The position numbers were made by a program, and so were the translations under genes. 64,000 nt of DNA, taken from contig NZ_FUYB01000003.1 of the NCBI RefSeq assembly GCF_900167255.1, positions 310,001 to 374,000 on the forward strand, written 5' to 3'. How positions within the stretch are numbered: position 1 is the stretch's first letter; every line of letters begins with the position of its first letter. The notes beneath the pieces were generated by a model. It saw only the letters and a program-made list of their open reading frames with translations, searched no databases and had not been told where the DNA came from. Positions 1 through 8,797 of the stretch are shown here, in pieces. The DNA comes from Thiothrix eikelboomii. Lineage in GTDB: Bacteria > Pseudomonadota > Gammaproteobacteria > Thiotrichales > Thiotrichaceae.

Positions 1-1922
1 TTTGCGGTTTTAAAGGCAGGGCGTGGATCTCGACCGGGCTTATCAAGTTCGGTGAGAATATCCGTAACAGTCGGCAAACCAAATTGTTCATTGGTAAAAT
101 CGGCTGGATTTAACGATTTCAATAAAGAGGAATTACCGATGAGATTTTGCAAATTCGTTTTGGTTTTAGCCGCCATAGACTCAACGACGCTATACGCCTC
201 TGGATGGACTGCAGAACTATCTAAGGGATTCTCGCCCCCTTGAATACGTAAAAACCCTGCGGCTTGCTCAAAAGTTTTTGCACCTAAGCGTGGAACTTTT
301 AATAAACTCTTACGACTCGTAAATCGTCCATTTTTATTCCGAAACTCGACAATATTCTCAGCGATGGTTTGATTCAAGCCCGCCACTCGCCGTAATAAAG
401 CGGCAGAGGCTGTATTCACTTCCACCCCCACACTATTGACACAATCCTCTACCACTGCATCTAAATTCTTGGCTAATTGTGTTTGACTGACATCATGTTG
501 ATACTGCCCTACGCCAATGGACTTTGGCTCAATCTTGACTAATTCTGCTAATGGATCTTGAAGGCGACGCGCAATGGAGACTGCACCACGAATGGTGACA
601 TCCAGATCAGGGAATTCTTTGGCTGCTGTCTCGGATGCCGAATACACTGAGGCCCCTGCCTCACTCACCACCACTTTTTGCAGCTTCAATTCAGGGTGTA
701 GTTTGATTAAATCAGCGACTAATTTATCCGTCTCGCGTGAGGCTGTGCCATTACCAATGGCAATCAGCTCAATCTGATAATGTGCGACTAGCTTGGCTAA
801 ACTTGTTAGCGACTCCTGCCATTGATGGCGGGGTGCATGAGGATAAATCGTAGTGTGATCGACAAACTGCCCCGTGCTATCAATCACCGCTACCTTAACA
901 CCGGTACGCAAACCCGGGTCTAAACCTAAACTAGCACGTTGCCCCGCTGGTGCTGCTAGCAGTAAATCTTTAAGATTATGCGCAAATACACGAATCGCCT
1001 CAGTTTCAGCCGCTTGACGCAAATCACCTAATAAATCGGTTTCCAACTTGGTATGCAGCTTTACTTTCCAAGTCCAGTGCAGCACTTCTGCTAAAAAAGC
1101 ATCGGCTGGACGCTGCTTGTTTTGAATCCCGACCCGCTTAGCGGTCAAGACTTCGCACGGATGTAGCACTGCTTCAGCCGCCTCCGTCCGCTCAAGATCA
1201 ATACTTAAACTTAACAGCCCCTCATTACGTCCACGCAACATCGCCAAGACTCGATGCGAAGGTGCAGTGCTTAAGGCATCGGCATGATTGAAATAATCAC
1301 GGAATTTTGCACCCTCGACTTCTTTGCCCTTCACCACTTTCGAGATTAATTTAGCTTCTGCCTGCAAATACGCTCGTAACTCACCAATTAGCTCAGGGTC
1401 TTCAGCAAAACGCTCCATCAGGATATATTTTGCACCCTCCAACACCCCCTTGGTATCAACAAAAGCCTCGTTGAAAGCCGCATCTCGATTAATATAGTGA
1501 GCAGCTTCTTGGTCGGGTTTGAGTTGTGGATTAGCTAATAACGCATTCGCTAGCGGCTCGATTCCTGCTTCGATAGCTATTTGGCCTTTGGTACGACGCT
1601 TTTGTTTGAAGGGTAGATATAAATCTTCTAAGCGAGTTTTCGTATCAGCCGCTCGCAAGGCCGCAGCTAGACTAGGGCTAAGCTTACCCTGCTCTTCAAT
1701 GCTGTTTAAGATCGTTGCACGTCGCTCTTCAAGCTCACGTAAATAAGTCAAACGCTCTGCCAAGGTTCTTAATTGAGTATCATCCAAACCACCCGTTACT
1801 TCTTTACGATAACGTGAAATAAAAGGCACAGTTGAACCTTCATCGAGGAGTTGAACCGCAGCAGTGACTTGGCGCGGAGCAATAGCCAGCTCTTGGGCAA
1901 TACGATCAGCAATCTTCAGCAT
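1..1922 (-). CDS. tex: Tex, RNA-binding transcription accessory protein (C-terminus beyond window)
   Basis: About 640 codons are present from ATG at 1922-1920; the frame runs off the left edge. The N-terminus (MLKIADRIAQELAIAPRQV, then VPFISRYRKEVTGGLDD) is the Tex N-terminal region. A YqgF-like RNase H-fold core carries LDPGLRTGVKVAVID near residue 340, followed by IGNGTASRETDKL. A helix-hairpin-helix segment (FRNKNGRFTSRKSLLKVPRLG) lies near residue 530. The sequence stops after KPGRDPRPAFKTA, which in this family directly precedes the C-terminal S1 RNA-binding domain, so the S1 domain must lie outside the window. Tex proteins are cytoplasmic nucleic-acid-binding factors of about 770-790 residues linked to transcription processivity and stress tolerance. 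A LysR gene ends 48 bp upstream on the same strand. Confidence 0.95.
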   Translation of the reverse strand, partial: MLKIADRIAQELAIAPRQVTAAVQLLDEGSTVPFISRYRKEVTGGLDDTQLRTLAERLTYLRELEERRATILNSIEEQGKLSPSLAAALRAADTKTRLEDLYLPFKQKRRTKGQIAIEAGIEPLANALLANPQLKPDQEAAHYINRDAAFNEAFVDTKGVLEGAKYILMERFAEDPELIGELRAYLQAEAKLISKVVKGKEVEGAKFRDYFNHADALSTAPSHRVLAMLRGRNEGLLSLSIDLERTEAAEAVLHPCEVLTAKRVGIQNKQRPADAFLAEVLHWTWKVKLHTKLETDLLGDLRQAAETEAIRVFAHNLKDLLLAAPAGQRASLGLDPGLRTGVKVAVIDSTGQFVDHTTIYPHAPRHQWQESLTSLAKLVAHYQIELIAIGNGTASRETDKLVADLIKLHPELKLQKVVVSEAGASVYSASETAAKEFPDLDVTIRGAVSIARRLQDPLAELVKIEPKSIGVGQYQHDVSQTQLAKNLDAVVEDCVNSVGVEVNTASAALLRRVAGLNQTIAENIVEFRNKNGRFTSRKSLLKVPRLGAKTFEQAAGFLRIQGGENPLDSSAVHPEAYSVVESMAAKTKTNLQNLIGNSSLLKSLNPADFTNEQFGLPTVTDILTELDKPGRDPRPAFKTA

Positions 1923-1970
1923 AACTAGTATAATTGGGTTTGGGTTTAATCAATGACGCCTATTATGCAA

Positions 1971-2876
1971 TTAACTCCCACAACTATGAATCAAAAACTG
2001 CCGCATGGCATCAGCCGGTCGAGTAAGCTCATGATTTTTTTGCCAAATCAGGCCACTTTCCAAATGGGGAATCACCCCTAAGATCGGCACTGCTTCAATC
2101 TTACCCCCCTCCAATGACCAAGGGCGATAGACCATATCAGCGAGAATCGTGACTCCAAAACCATGCGCCACCAAACCCCGCACCGCCTCCATTGACTTAG
2201 TACGAAAGGCAATATTCGGCTGCAAACCCTGCGCCTGCCAATAGCGCTGTGTAGCAGCCTCACCTTCATCCATCGCCAATTGAATATAAGGGTATTGCGC
2301 CACATCAGCCAAGGATGCCAAAGTTTGTTCCCGCAGAGGATGATTCGAAGAAGTCCATAATTGGCGGCGTGAACGTAATAGCACATGATGATTAAACCGC
2401 TCGCGCTGCTGTGTATTCGAAATCAGTACTAAACCTAACTCTAATTCACCACTGAGCACGGCTGCTTCAATCTCGGGTCGCTCTCTATCATGCAGGTCTA
2501 AATCAATATCAGGATAGTGCTGACGAAAGCGCGCTAATAACGGGGGTAAGAAATATCCCAACAAAGCATAAGAAGCGCCCATCCGAATTGAACCCGTTAA
2601 ATGATGACGCTGAAAATGGGGTTCGCTTAAAGCAAGGTCGAGATGCTCTTGAATCTGCTTAGCTCGATGGTAAAAATTATAACCCTCCGCCGTTAAACTC
2701 ACTCCATACGGGTGGCGCTCAAACAGCTTCACCCCCATTGAGGCCTCTAAGTGCAAAATCGCATTGGTGACGGTGGATTGGGCAACATGCACTTGCTTAG
2801 CCGCCATCGACAACTGCCCTGTTTCTGCAGCAGCGATGAAATAGCGTAATTGGCGCAGGCTAATATCTTTACTCAT
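1971..2876 (-). CDS. LysR-family transcriptional regulator
   Basis: 301 residues, the usual LysR length. The N-terminal winged helix-turn-helix covers about residues 5-64 (LRQLRYFIAAAETGQLSMAA, then VAQSTVTNAILHLEASMG and LFERHPYGVSLTAEG). The rest is a LysR substrate-binding fold (GSIRMGASYALLGYFLPPLL; ELELGLVLIS). It should be a cytoplasmic DNA-binding regulator sensing a small molecule. Its target is not obvious: the gene lies between tex and an AI-2E permease, all on the minus strand, with no divergent partner, which is atypical for LysR genes. No convincing Shine-Dalgarno sequence precedes the ATG at 2876. The effector cannot be inferred. Confidence 0.88.
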   Translation of the reverse strand: MSKDISLRQLRYFIAAAETGQLSMAAKQVHVAQSTVTNAILHLEASMGVKLFERHPYGVSLTAEGYNFYHRAKQIQEHLDLALSEPHFQRHHLTGSIRMGASYALLGYFLPPLLARFRQHYPDIDLDLHDRERPEIEAAVLSGELELGLVLISNTQQRERFNHHVLLRSRRQLWTSSNHPLREQTLASLADVAQYPYIQLAMDEGEAATQRYWQAQGLQPNIAFRTKSMEAVRGLVAHGFGVTILADMVYRPWSLEGGKIEAVPILGVIPHLESGLIWQKNHELTRPADAMRQFLIHSCGS

Positions 2877-2962
2877 GGTTTAAATCGTTTTATTTGAGAA
2901 CTCCCTTATTCAAGACATGCTTCAAGAAACCTTATTGACTCTTTAAAAGCCCTGCTAGCCGC

Positions 2963-4147
2963 CTAGTTGAGAATAATTTTTATCTCATCTTTAGCAGCTT
3001 CTTCAGCAAGCGCGGCCTCGACTGCAGCCGCCACAGCCGCTGCTTTAGCCGCTTCGGCGGCCTCGGCTAATTCACGCATTTTAATAACAAAACTATTCAA
3101 AATCATTAATAAGGGTACTGCCATAAACATGCCGGCCACGCCCCAAAGCCAGCCCCAGAATGCCACTGAAATGAAGACAAACACAGGGTTAATGGTGAAC
3201 ATCCGACCGACGAATAAAGGTTGCACCACTTGGCCTTCGATAATATTCAAGCCTAAAATAATTAAGGCGGGCAGCATCGCGGTGGATACATGTTCAAAAG
3301 TGATTAAGCCCACGAAAGTCACTAAAATCATGTTAATCAGCGGACCAATATACGGAATATAATTCAATAAAGTAGCAGAGACCCCCCACAACAAAGGGGT
3401 AGGCATGCCAATCATCCACATGCCTAAAGCAGTAACAATACCTAGACCTATATTGATCAGGGTGATTAATAATAAGTAGTAACTGATTTGATATTGTGAT
3501 TCTTGGGTGATTCTTAGGAAAGTGATGCGATGGGCACGATCCTTCCAAGTCATCATTAAGCTTTTAATCATCAACTCGCCAAACGCCAGCAAGAAATACA
3601 ACAACAAGAGAAAAAACATAAACCCAACGATGAAGGCTTGCGTATTATCCATCAGCGTATATAAGCGACTGCCTGATTTGACCACCACCTCTTGAGTCCC
3701 CGGCGAACTCACGGCTGAGCCGGTTAGGTCAGTGATAGTTTGATCAATTTCTTCCGTGGTTTTTTGCACCTCATTAAAAGAAGAACGTAGCTCGACTATT
3801 TTAGTTTCGATATTTTGAATTTCATCAGGGAAACGCTCGACCCAAACCTTAATCGGGTCATACATGTAATAGGCTAAAATACTGAAGCCCCCTAAGGTTG
3901 CCAATAAAACGATCAAAGCACCCAAGCTAGGTGGGATACGGATTTTTTCCAAGAGATTGACGGGAATCATCAGCACAAAGGAAAAAACGACTGCTAAAAA
4001 AATCGGAATAAACACCGCTTTGGCAAAATAGAGCACCGCTAAGACCGCCATGATGAACAAGCCCCACAGAGGAATTTGCAAACCTCTGATCCCACTCATC
4101 TGAACGACTAGCTCATCTTTTAAATTGACTAAATTTGAATTGGGCAT
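2963..4147 (-). CDS. AI-2E family transporter (PerM-like permease)
   Basis: 394 residues with the AI-2E/PerM pattern. Two or three N-terminal membrane helices (starting LQIPLWGLFIMAVLAVLYFA) are followed by a soluble segment at about residues 110-165, then five hydrophobic helices including LLWGVSATLLNYIPYIGPL and the conserved EGQVVQPLFVGR. Members are inner-membrane proteins proposed to export small molecules or ions. The start is supported by AAGGA seven bases upstream of ATG at 4147. The last 35 residues form an unusual charged, alanine-rich tail (AEAAEAAKAAAVAAAVEAAL) likely to be a cytoplasmic helix. Substrate unknown; the family name does not prove AI-2 transport. Confidence 0.87.
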   Translation of the reverse strand: MPNSNLVNLKDELVVQMSGIRGLQIPLWGLFIMAVLAVLYFAKAVFIPIFLAVVFSFVLMIPVNLLEKIRIPPSLGALIVLLATLGGFSILAYYMYDPIKVWVERFPDEIQNIETKIVELRSSFNEVQKTTEEIDQTITDLTGSAVSSPGTQEVVVKSGSRLYTLMDNTQAFIVGFMFFLLLLYFLLAFGELMIKSLMMTWKDRAHRITFLRITQESQYQISYYLLLITLINIGLGIVTALGMWMIGMPTPLLWGVSATLLNYIPYIGPLINMILVTFVGLITFEHVSTAMLPALIILGLNIIEGQVVQPLFVGRMFTINPVFVFISVAFWGWLWGVAGMFMAVPLLMILNSFVIKMRELAEAAEAAKAAAVAAAVEAALAEEAAKDEIKIILN

Positions 4148-4427
4148 TTGACATCCTTAGCCAGTAAATTTTCAGGCATTGAATTCTTAGGCATTTGATC
4201 AGACCACGGCCACTCGCTACCGTATTGCAAAAGTGTAACAGGATTCACTTAATTAGCTAATGGATCTCATCATTGCATAAGCTTAGCTGATTGGAGAAAA
4301 ACCGTTTGAGTTCTTGCTAAGTTCAGCTATCTATTTTTCAAATATCTGAAGTCATTTTAAATAATTTTACGATACAGTCTAAATTTCTTAGGATCTTAGT
4401 TACATCAAGAGAGCAGAGGACTAACCC

Positions 4428-7400
4428 ATGACCGCTAAACTACCCAGTAATCTGGTACTAGACGACAAATATACTCTGCAACAGGGGCGCGCCTATATGA
4501 GTGGGCAACAAGCTTTAGTTCGTCTGCCCATGTTACAAAAAGTGAATGATCGGCGGCAGGGCTTGAATACGGGTGGTTTTATCTCTGGTTATCGGGGTTC
4601 ACCCTTAGCGGGCTTTGATCAGCAACTCTGGCAAGCCCGTCAGCATTTAGCTGAGCATGATATTGTCTTCCAACCCGGCTTGAATGAGGATTTAGCGGCA
4701 ACGGCGGTATGGGGTTCACAACAACTGAATTTGTATCCGAATGCCCGATTTGATGGGGTGTTTAGCCTGTGGTATGGCAAAGGGCCTGGAGCTGATCGCT
4801 CAACCGATGCGATTAAACATGCCAACTCAGCCGGCACCTCCCCATACGGTGGGGTACTGATGGTGGTCGGCGATGACCATGCTGCTAAATCCTCTTCCAT
4901 TGCACATCAATCTGAGCATTTAATGGCAGCTTGTGGTGTACCCGTTTTATACCCATCGAATGTGCAAGAAATTCTCGACTTTGGTTTACATGGTTGGGCG
5001 ATGAGTCGTTATTCTGGCCTGTGGGCAGGCTTGAAATGCGTCACTCAAGTGATTGAAACCTCGTCCTCAGTTGAGCTGGATCCTGATCGGATACAGATTG
5101 TGCTCCCGGGTGACGATGAATTTATCATGCCTGAAGGCGGTCTAAATCTTCGTTGGCCTGACCCGCCGCTGGTACAAGAAGCCCGCATGCTCAATTATAA
5201 ATGGTATGCCGCTTTAGCTTATGTACGGGCTAATCATCTCAATCGCATTGTGATCGATTCCCCACAAGCACGCTTTGGGATTATGACGGCAGGCAAAGCT
5301 TATCAAGATGTACGTCAAGCCCTAAATGATTTGGGTTTGGATACGGAAGCTTGTCGGCGGGTGGGTTTGCGCGTGATGAAAGTGGGCTGCGTTTGGCCTT
5401 TAAATGCGCATGATGCCCGCCATTTTGCTGAAGGTTTAGACGAGATTCTAGTCGTCGAAGAAAAGCGCCAAATTTTGGAATACGCTCTCAAAGAAGAGCT
5501 TTATAACTGGCGTGAGGATGTCCGCCCGAATGTTTATGGCAAATTCGCCGCTCAAGATCATGCGGGTGGCGAATGGTCAGTGCCACGCAGTGAATGGCTG
5601 CTGCCAGCAACTTCTGAACTGAATCCGGCGATGGTTGCCAAAGCGATTGCCAAGCGCTTAGTGACGATGGATTTGCCAGAGGATATTCGCAATCATGTTA
5701 ATGAGCGCATCGGCGTTATTGAAGCTAAAGAACGCGAAACTGCCCGCCCACGAGTGACAGCTGAACGTAAACCTTGGTTTTGCTCAGGCTGCCCGCATAA
5801 TACCTCCACCCGTGTTCCTGAAGGCTCACGCGCCTTAGCAGGGATTGGTTGCCATTACATGACCATCTGGATGGATCGGAATACCAATACCTTCAGCCAA
5901 ATGGGTGGAGAAGGCGTCGCTTGGCTTGGGCAAATGCATTTCAGCGGTGATCAGCATGTGTTTACTAATCTCGGGGATGGCACTTATTTCCACTCTGGCT
6001 TATTAGCGATTCGTGCAGCTGTCGCGGCTAAGGCCAATATTACTTACAAAATTCTCTTTAATGATGCGGTTGCCATGACCGGTGGGCAACCCATCGACGG
6101 CACCTTGACCGTACCGATGTTAGTTGCACAGGTAGAAGCGGAAGGTGTCGCCAAAACCATCGTAGTCACCGATGATCCCGAAAAATATCAGATCGCTGAA
6201 AACCGCTTACCATCTTCGATTGAAATCGTGCATCGTGATCAACTTGATGCGGTGCAAAAACGCCTACGTGCAACCGAAGGGACTACGATTCTTGTTTATG
6301 AGCAAATGTGTGCCACCGAAAAGCGGCGGCGGCGGAAGCGTGGCTTAATGCCTGAACTCAAAGAGCGTACCTTTATCAATACAGAGGTCTGCGAAAACTG
6401 CGGAGATTGCTCCAAAGTGTCCAACTGCTTATCCATTGAACCCGTCATCACCCCTAAAGGTACGAAGCGGCAAATCAATCAGTCTACCTGCAATCAAGAC
6501 TTTTCCTGTGTAAAAGGCTTTTGCCCAAGTTTTGTGACCCTGACAGGGGCGGTTTTACGTAAACCTGAACCCGTTCAACTCGAACAGCCAAGCCATGAAG
6601 ATTTACCGCCGCCTATTTTACCTAGCCTCGAAACACCGCATCGAATTTTAATTACCGGAGTCGGCGGTACAGGGATCGTCACTATTGGCGCTTTATTAGG
6701 CATGGCTGCACATCTAGAACAAAAAGGCGTGACTGTACTCGATATGGCAGGCCTAGCACAAAAAGGTGGCGCAGTCTTATCTCATGTACAAATTGCTAAA
6801 CAGCCGAGTCAACTGAATGCTAGTAAAATCGCAACAGGTGAAGCGGATCTGTTGTTAGGTTGTGATGCCATTGTCTCAGCTTCTCAAGAAGCTTTATCTA
6901 TGACCCTTAATGGGCAAACCCAAGCCATTATTAATACCAGCCAAACCCCAACTGCTGAGTTTATTACCCAACGCAATTGGGCATTTCCGGGGCAATCCAT
7001 TGTTTATGATCTACAAAATAGTATCGGCTCTAATTGCGAGTTTCTCAATGCTAATGAATTAGCCCTTAAACTGCTCGGTGATACCCTATTTGCGAATATG
7101 CTATTGCTAGGATTTGCTTGGCAAAAAGGTTGGATTCCCCTAGAAAAAGCCAGCCTCATGCAAGCGATTGAGTTAAATGGTACGCAGGCCGAGAAAAATA
7201 AAATGGCCTTTTTGTGGGGTTGTCATTTCGCCCATTTCGGTAATCAGCAGGAGCTTTTGACCACTCAAGCCTTAGCTGCGCCTGCTGAGGCTGAGTTAGA
7301 GACGCTGTTAAACTTTAATCGCCAATGGCTGACTGCCTATCAAAACCCAGCTTATGCCCAGCGTTATGCGCAAATACTTGCCCCTTTACAGCAAGCAGAA

Positions 7401-7919
7401 CTGAAATTAGCGGTGGATAGCAGTCTACCGTTAACTCGAATTGCTGCCAAAAATCTCGCTAAATTAATGGCTTATAAAGATGAATATGAGGTGGCACGCT
7501 TATACGCGCAACCAGAATTCATCGAGCAATTACGCAAAAACTTTGAAGGTGAACCGGGTAAAGACTATACCATTCAATTGAATCTTGCCCCGCCCTTGTT
7601 CGCTAAACAGGATCAGCAGGGTCATCCTATCAAACGTGCCTACGAACCATGGCTGTTTAAGTTGATGCCCAAACTGGCGCGCTTAAAACTGTTGCGCGGC
7701 ACAGTATTAGATTTGTTTGGTTATAGTGCTGAACGTAAACAAGAGCGAGCACTCATTAAAGCCTACAGCGCTTTAATCACTCAAGTTGCTGACAACTTAA
7801 AGCTTGAAAATTTAACAGCGGCTCAAAATCAACTAGAGACAGTGGCAGAAATTAAAGGCTTTGGATCTATCAAAGCGGCGTCGATGGCACAATTACCGCC
7901 TACGCTTTTCCAGCGGTAG
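4428..7919 (+). CDS. Indolepyruvate ferredoxin oxidoreductase, fused alpha-gamma form
   Basis: 1163 residues, the length of the single-chain indolepyruvate:ferredoxin oxidoreductases. These use thiamine diphosphate, CoA and ferredoxin to oxidatively decarboxylate aryl- (or branched-chain) 2-oxo acids to acyl-CoA in the cytoplasm. Order of domains: an N-terminal pyrimidine-binding part (SGYRGSPLAGFDQQLW); a TPP-binding part with LGDGTYFHSGLLAIRAA and ILFNDAVAMTGGQP; a ferredoxin-like cluster region near residues 655-700 (CENCGDCSKVSNC, then several more Cys including CVKGFC); and a C-terminal gamma-type domain starting ITGVGGTGIVTIGALLGMAA. A purine-rich site (agagg) precedes the ATG. The gene stands alone, separated by 280 bp from the divergent permease gene. 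Substrate preference among 2-oxo acids is inference. Confidence 0.93.
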   Translation: MTAKLPSNLVLDDKYTLQQGRAYMSGQQALVRLPMLQKVNDRRQGLNTGGFISGYRGSPLAGFDQQLWQARQHLAEHDIVFQPGLNEDLAATAVWGSQQLNLYPNARFDGVFSLWYGKGPGADRSTDAIKHANSAGTSPYGGVLMVVGDDHAAKSSSIAHQSEHLMAACGVPVLYPSNVQEILDFGLHGWAMSRYSGLWAGLKCVTQVIETSSSVELDPDRIQIVLPGDDEFIMPEGGLNLRWPDPPLVQEARMLNYKWYAALAYVRANHLNRIVIDSPQARFGIMTAGKAYQDVRQALNDLGLDTEACRRVGLRVMKVGCVWPLNAHDARHFAEGLDEILVVEEKRQILEYALKEELYNWREDVRPNVYGKFAAQDHAGGEWSVPRSEWLLPATSELNPAMVAKAIAKRLVTMDLPEDIRNHVNERIGVIEAKERETARPRVTAERKPWFCSGCPHNTSTRVPEGSRALAGIGCHYMTIWMDRNTNTFSQMGGEGVAWLGQMHFSGDQHVFTNLGDGTYFHSGLLAIRAAVAAKANITYKILFNDAVAMTGGQPIDGTLTVPMLVAQVEAEGVAKTIVVTDDPEKYQIAENRLPSSIEIVHRDQLDAVQKRLRATEGTTILVYEQMCATEKRRRRKRGLMPELKERTFINTEVCENCGDCSKVSNCLSIEPVITPKGTKRQINQSTCNQDFSCVKGFCPSFVTLTGAVLRKPEPVQLEQPSHEDLPPPILPSLETPHRILITGVGGTGIVTIGALLGMAAHLEQKGVTVLDMAGLAQKGGAVLSHVQIAKQPSQLNASKIATGEADLLLGCDAIVSASQEALSMTLNGQTQAIINTSQTPTAEFITQRNWAFPGQSIVYDLQNSIGSNCEFLNANELALKLLGDTLFANMLLLGFAWQKGWIPLEKASLMQAIELNGTQAEKNKMAFLWGCHFAHFGNQQELLTTQALAAPAEAELETLLNFNRQWLTAYQNPAYAQRYAQILAPLQQAELKLAVDSSLPLTRIAAKNLAKLMAYKDEYEVARLYAQPEFIEQLRKNFEGEPGKDYTIQLNLAPPLFAKQDQQGHPIKRAYEPWLFKLMPKLARLKLLRGTVLDLFGYSAERKQERALIKAYSALITQVADNLKLENLTAAQNQLETVAEIKGFGSIKAASMAQLPPTLFQR

Positions 7920-7924
7920 GCGGT
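7895..7924 (+). terminator. Hairpin overlapping the stop codon of the oxidoreductase gene
   Basis: Inverted arms accgcctac (7895-7903) and gtaggcggt (7916-7924) enclose a 12-nt loop, and the TAG stop (7917-7919) lies inside the 3' arm. No T-run follows at once, so it may be a processing or stability hairpin rather than a true intrinsic terminator. Confidence 0.35.
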
Positions 7925-7977
7925 CTGCTGGCATCAACTTTATTTAAAAGCCAAGTTTATAATCCAAGCTACTCAAA

Positions 7978-8397
7978 TTACATGAGCCGATAAGTATCTA
8001 ATAAATCGGCTTTATTTGCATCATAAGCTTGGATCTGAGAATCACTTAACATCCCCTTTAACTTAGCCTCTTTATCTGCTGACAGACGCATAAACTCTGC
8101 TTTTTTATCCAAATTGGGATTAGTTGAAGCCACTAAAATACTGAAACGAGTTGAATAATCCATATTCAAAGCAGCAACTCGGGTTTGTTGTGACTCATTC
8201 AAATTCAGAGTCGAGGTCATCAAAGCGGTTAAAGCCGTCGCCCGCTCTGCAGGGGTTGTTCCTGCAATCACTGTACCAACGGCCTGTTCTTTAGCTTGAC
8301 TATGGCTCATCGAACATCCTGCTAGCGCGATCAAGGTTACACTCGCTAAAATACCGAATAAAAACAACGGCTGAAAACTGATTGCTTTAGTATTCAT
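7978..8397 (-). CDS. Small exported lipoprotein of unknown function
   Basis: 139 residues. A positive N-terminus and a hydrophobic stretch end in the lipobox LALAGC-type sequence (IALAGC, Cys28), so a lipid-anchored envelope protein is expected. The mature part is helical and polar. It contains LNLNESQQTRVAALNMDYSTR and, later, KEAKLKGMLSDSQIQAYDA, which recall the LTxxQ-type helical repeats of Spy/CpxP-like periplasmic proteins; that similarity is weak and should be read as a hint only. It lies convergent to the oxidoreductase gene and divergent from the sulfatase gene. I do not recognise a specific family. Confidence 0.65.
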   Translation of the reverse strand: MNTKAISFQPLFLFGILASVTLIALAGCSMSHSQAKEQAVGTVIAGTTPAERATALTALMTSTLNLNESQQTRVAALNMDYSTRFSILVASTNPNLDKKAEFMRLSADKEAKLKGMLSDSQIQAYDANKADLLDTYRLM

Positions 8398-8797
8398 TTG
8401 GTTACATCCAATAATGAGTTAAATAGATTAATCAGGAAAGAAACACCTATTTCTATATAGAACATTTTTGAAAATAAGTAATTTTATCCAGCGACTCATC
8501 CTCTTCATGCTAATTAACCAAACAACTCATACAAAACTTATACACTGACTGGTGAAACAAGCTGTCCCTGTAAATCTCCATGTAAATCACTGAATCTAGC
8601 TTGACAAGATCAGTCTGTATACTACAGTCAATTAGATCGACTGATTTTTAGTAGGTATCCTTTTTAAAGGATAGAGTGTTCTATTTGTGTTGGCGGCTTA
8701 GTATTGGCTACAGAGAATTTCTGTAATAAATGGTAACAAATTATTATTAAATCGTCGTGCAAGGAAATTTTTAACTCAGCAAAAGAAGGAGCTTCTG
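8398..8797. promoter_or_regulatory. Divergent intergenic region with several dyads
   Basis: This 400-bp gap separates the divergent lipoprotein and sulfatase genes. A possible promoter facing the sulfatase has TTGACA at 8601-8606 and TACAGT at 8623-8628 (16-nt spacer), overlapped by the dyad ctgta-tac-tacag at 8615-8627. An outer pair atcagtc (8609-8615) and gactgat (8639-8645) brackets it. Further on, tatccttt-tt-aaaggata (about 8655-8672) and acaga-gaatt-tctgt (about 8710-8724) are also inverted repeats. The arrangement suggests operator control of the sulfatase, but none of these sites is matched to a known regulator. Confidence 0.35.

Noticed and set aside
2967-3362. 131-residue alanine/serine-rich plus-strand open frame
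   Set aside because: Shadow of the Ala-rich C-terminal tail of the AI-2E permease on the other strand.
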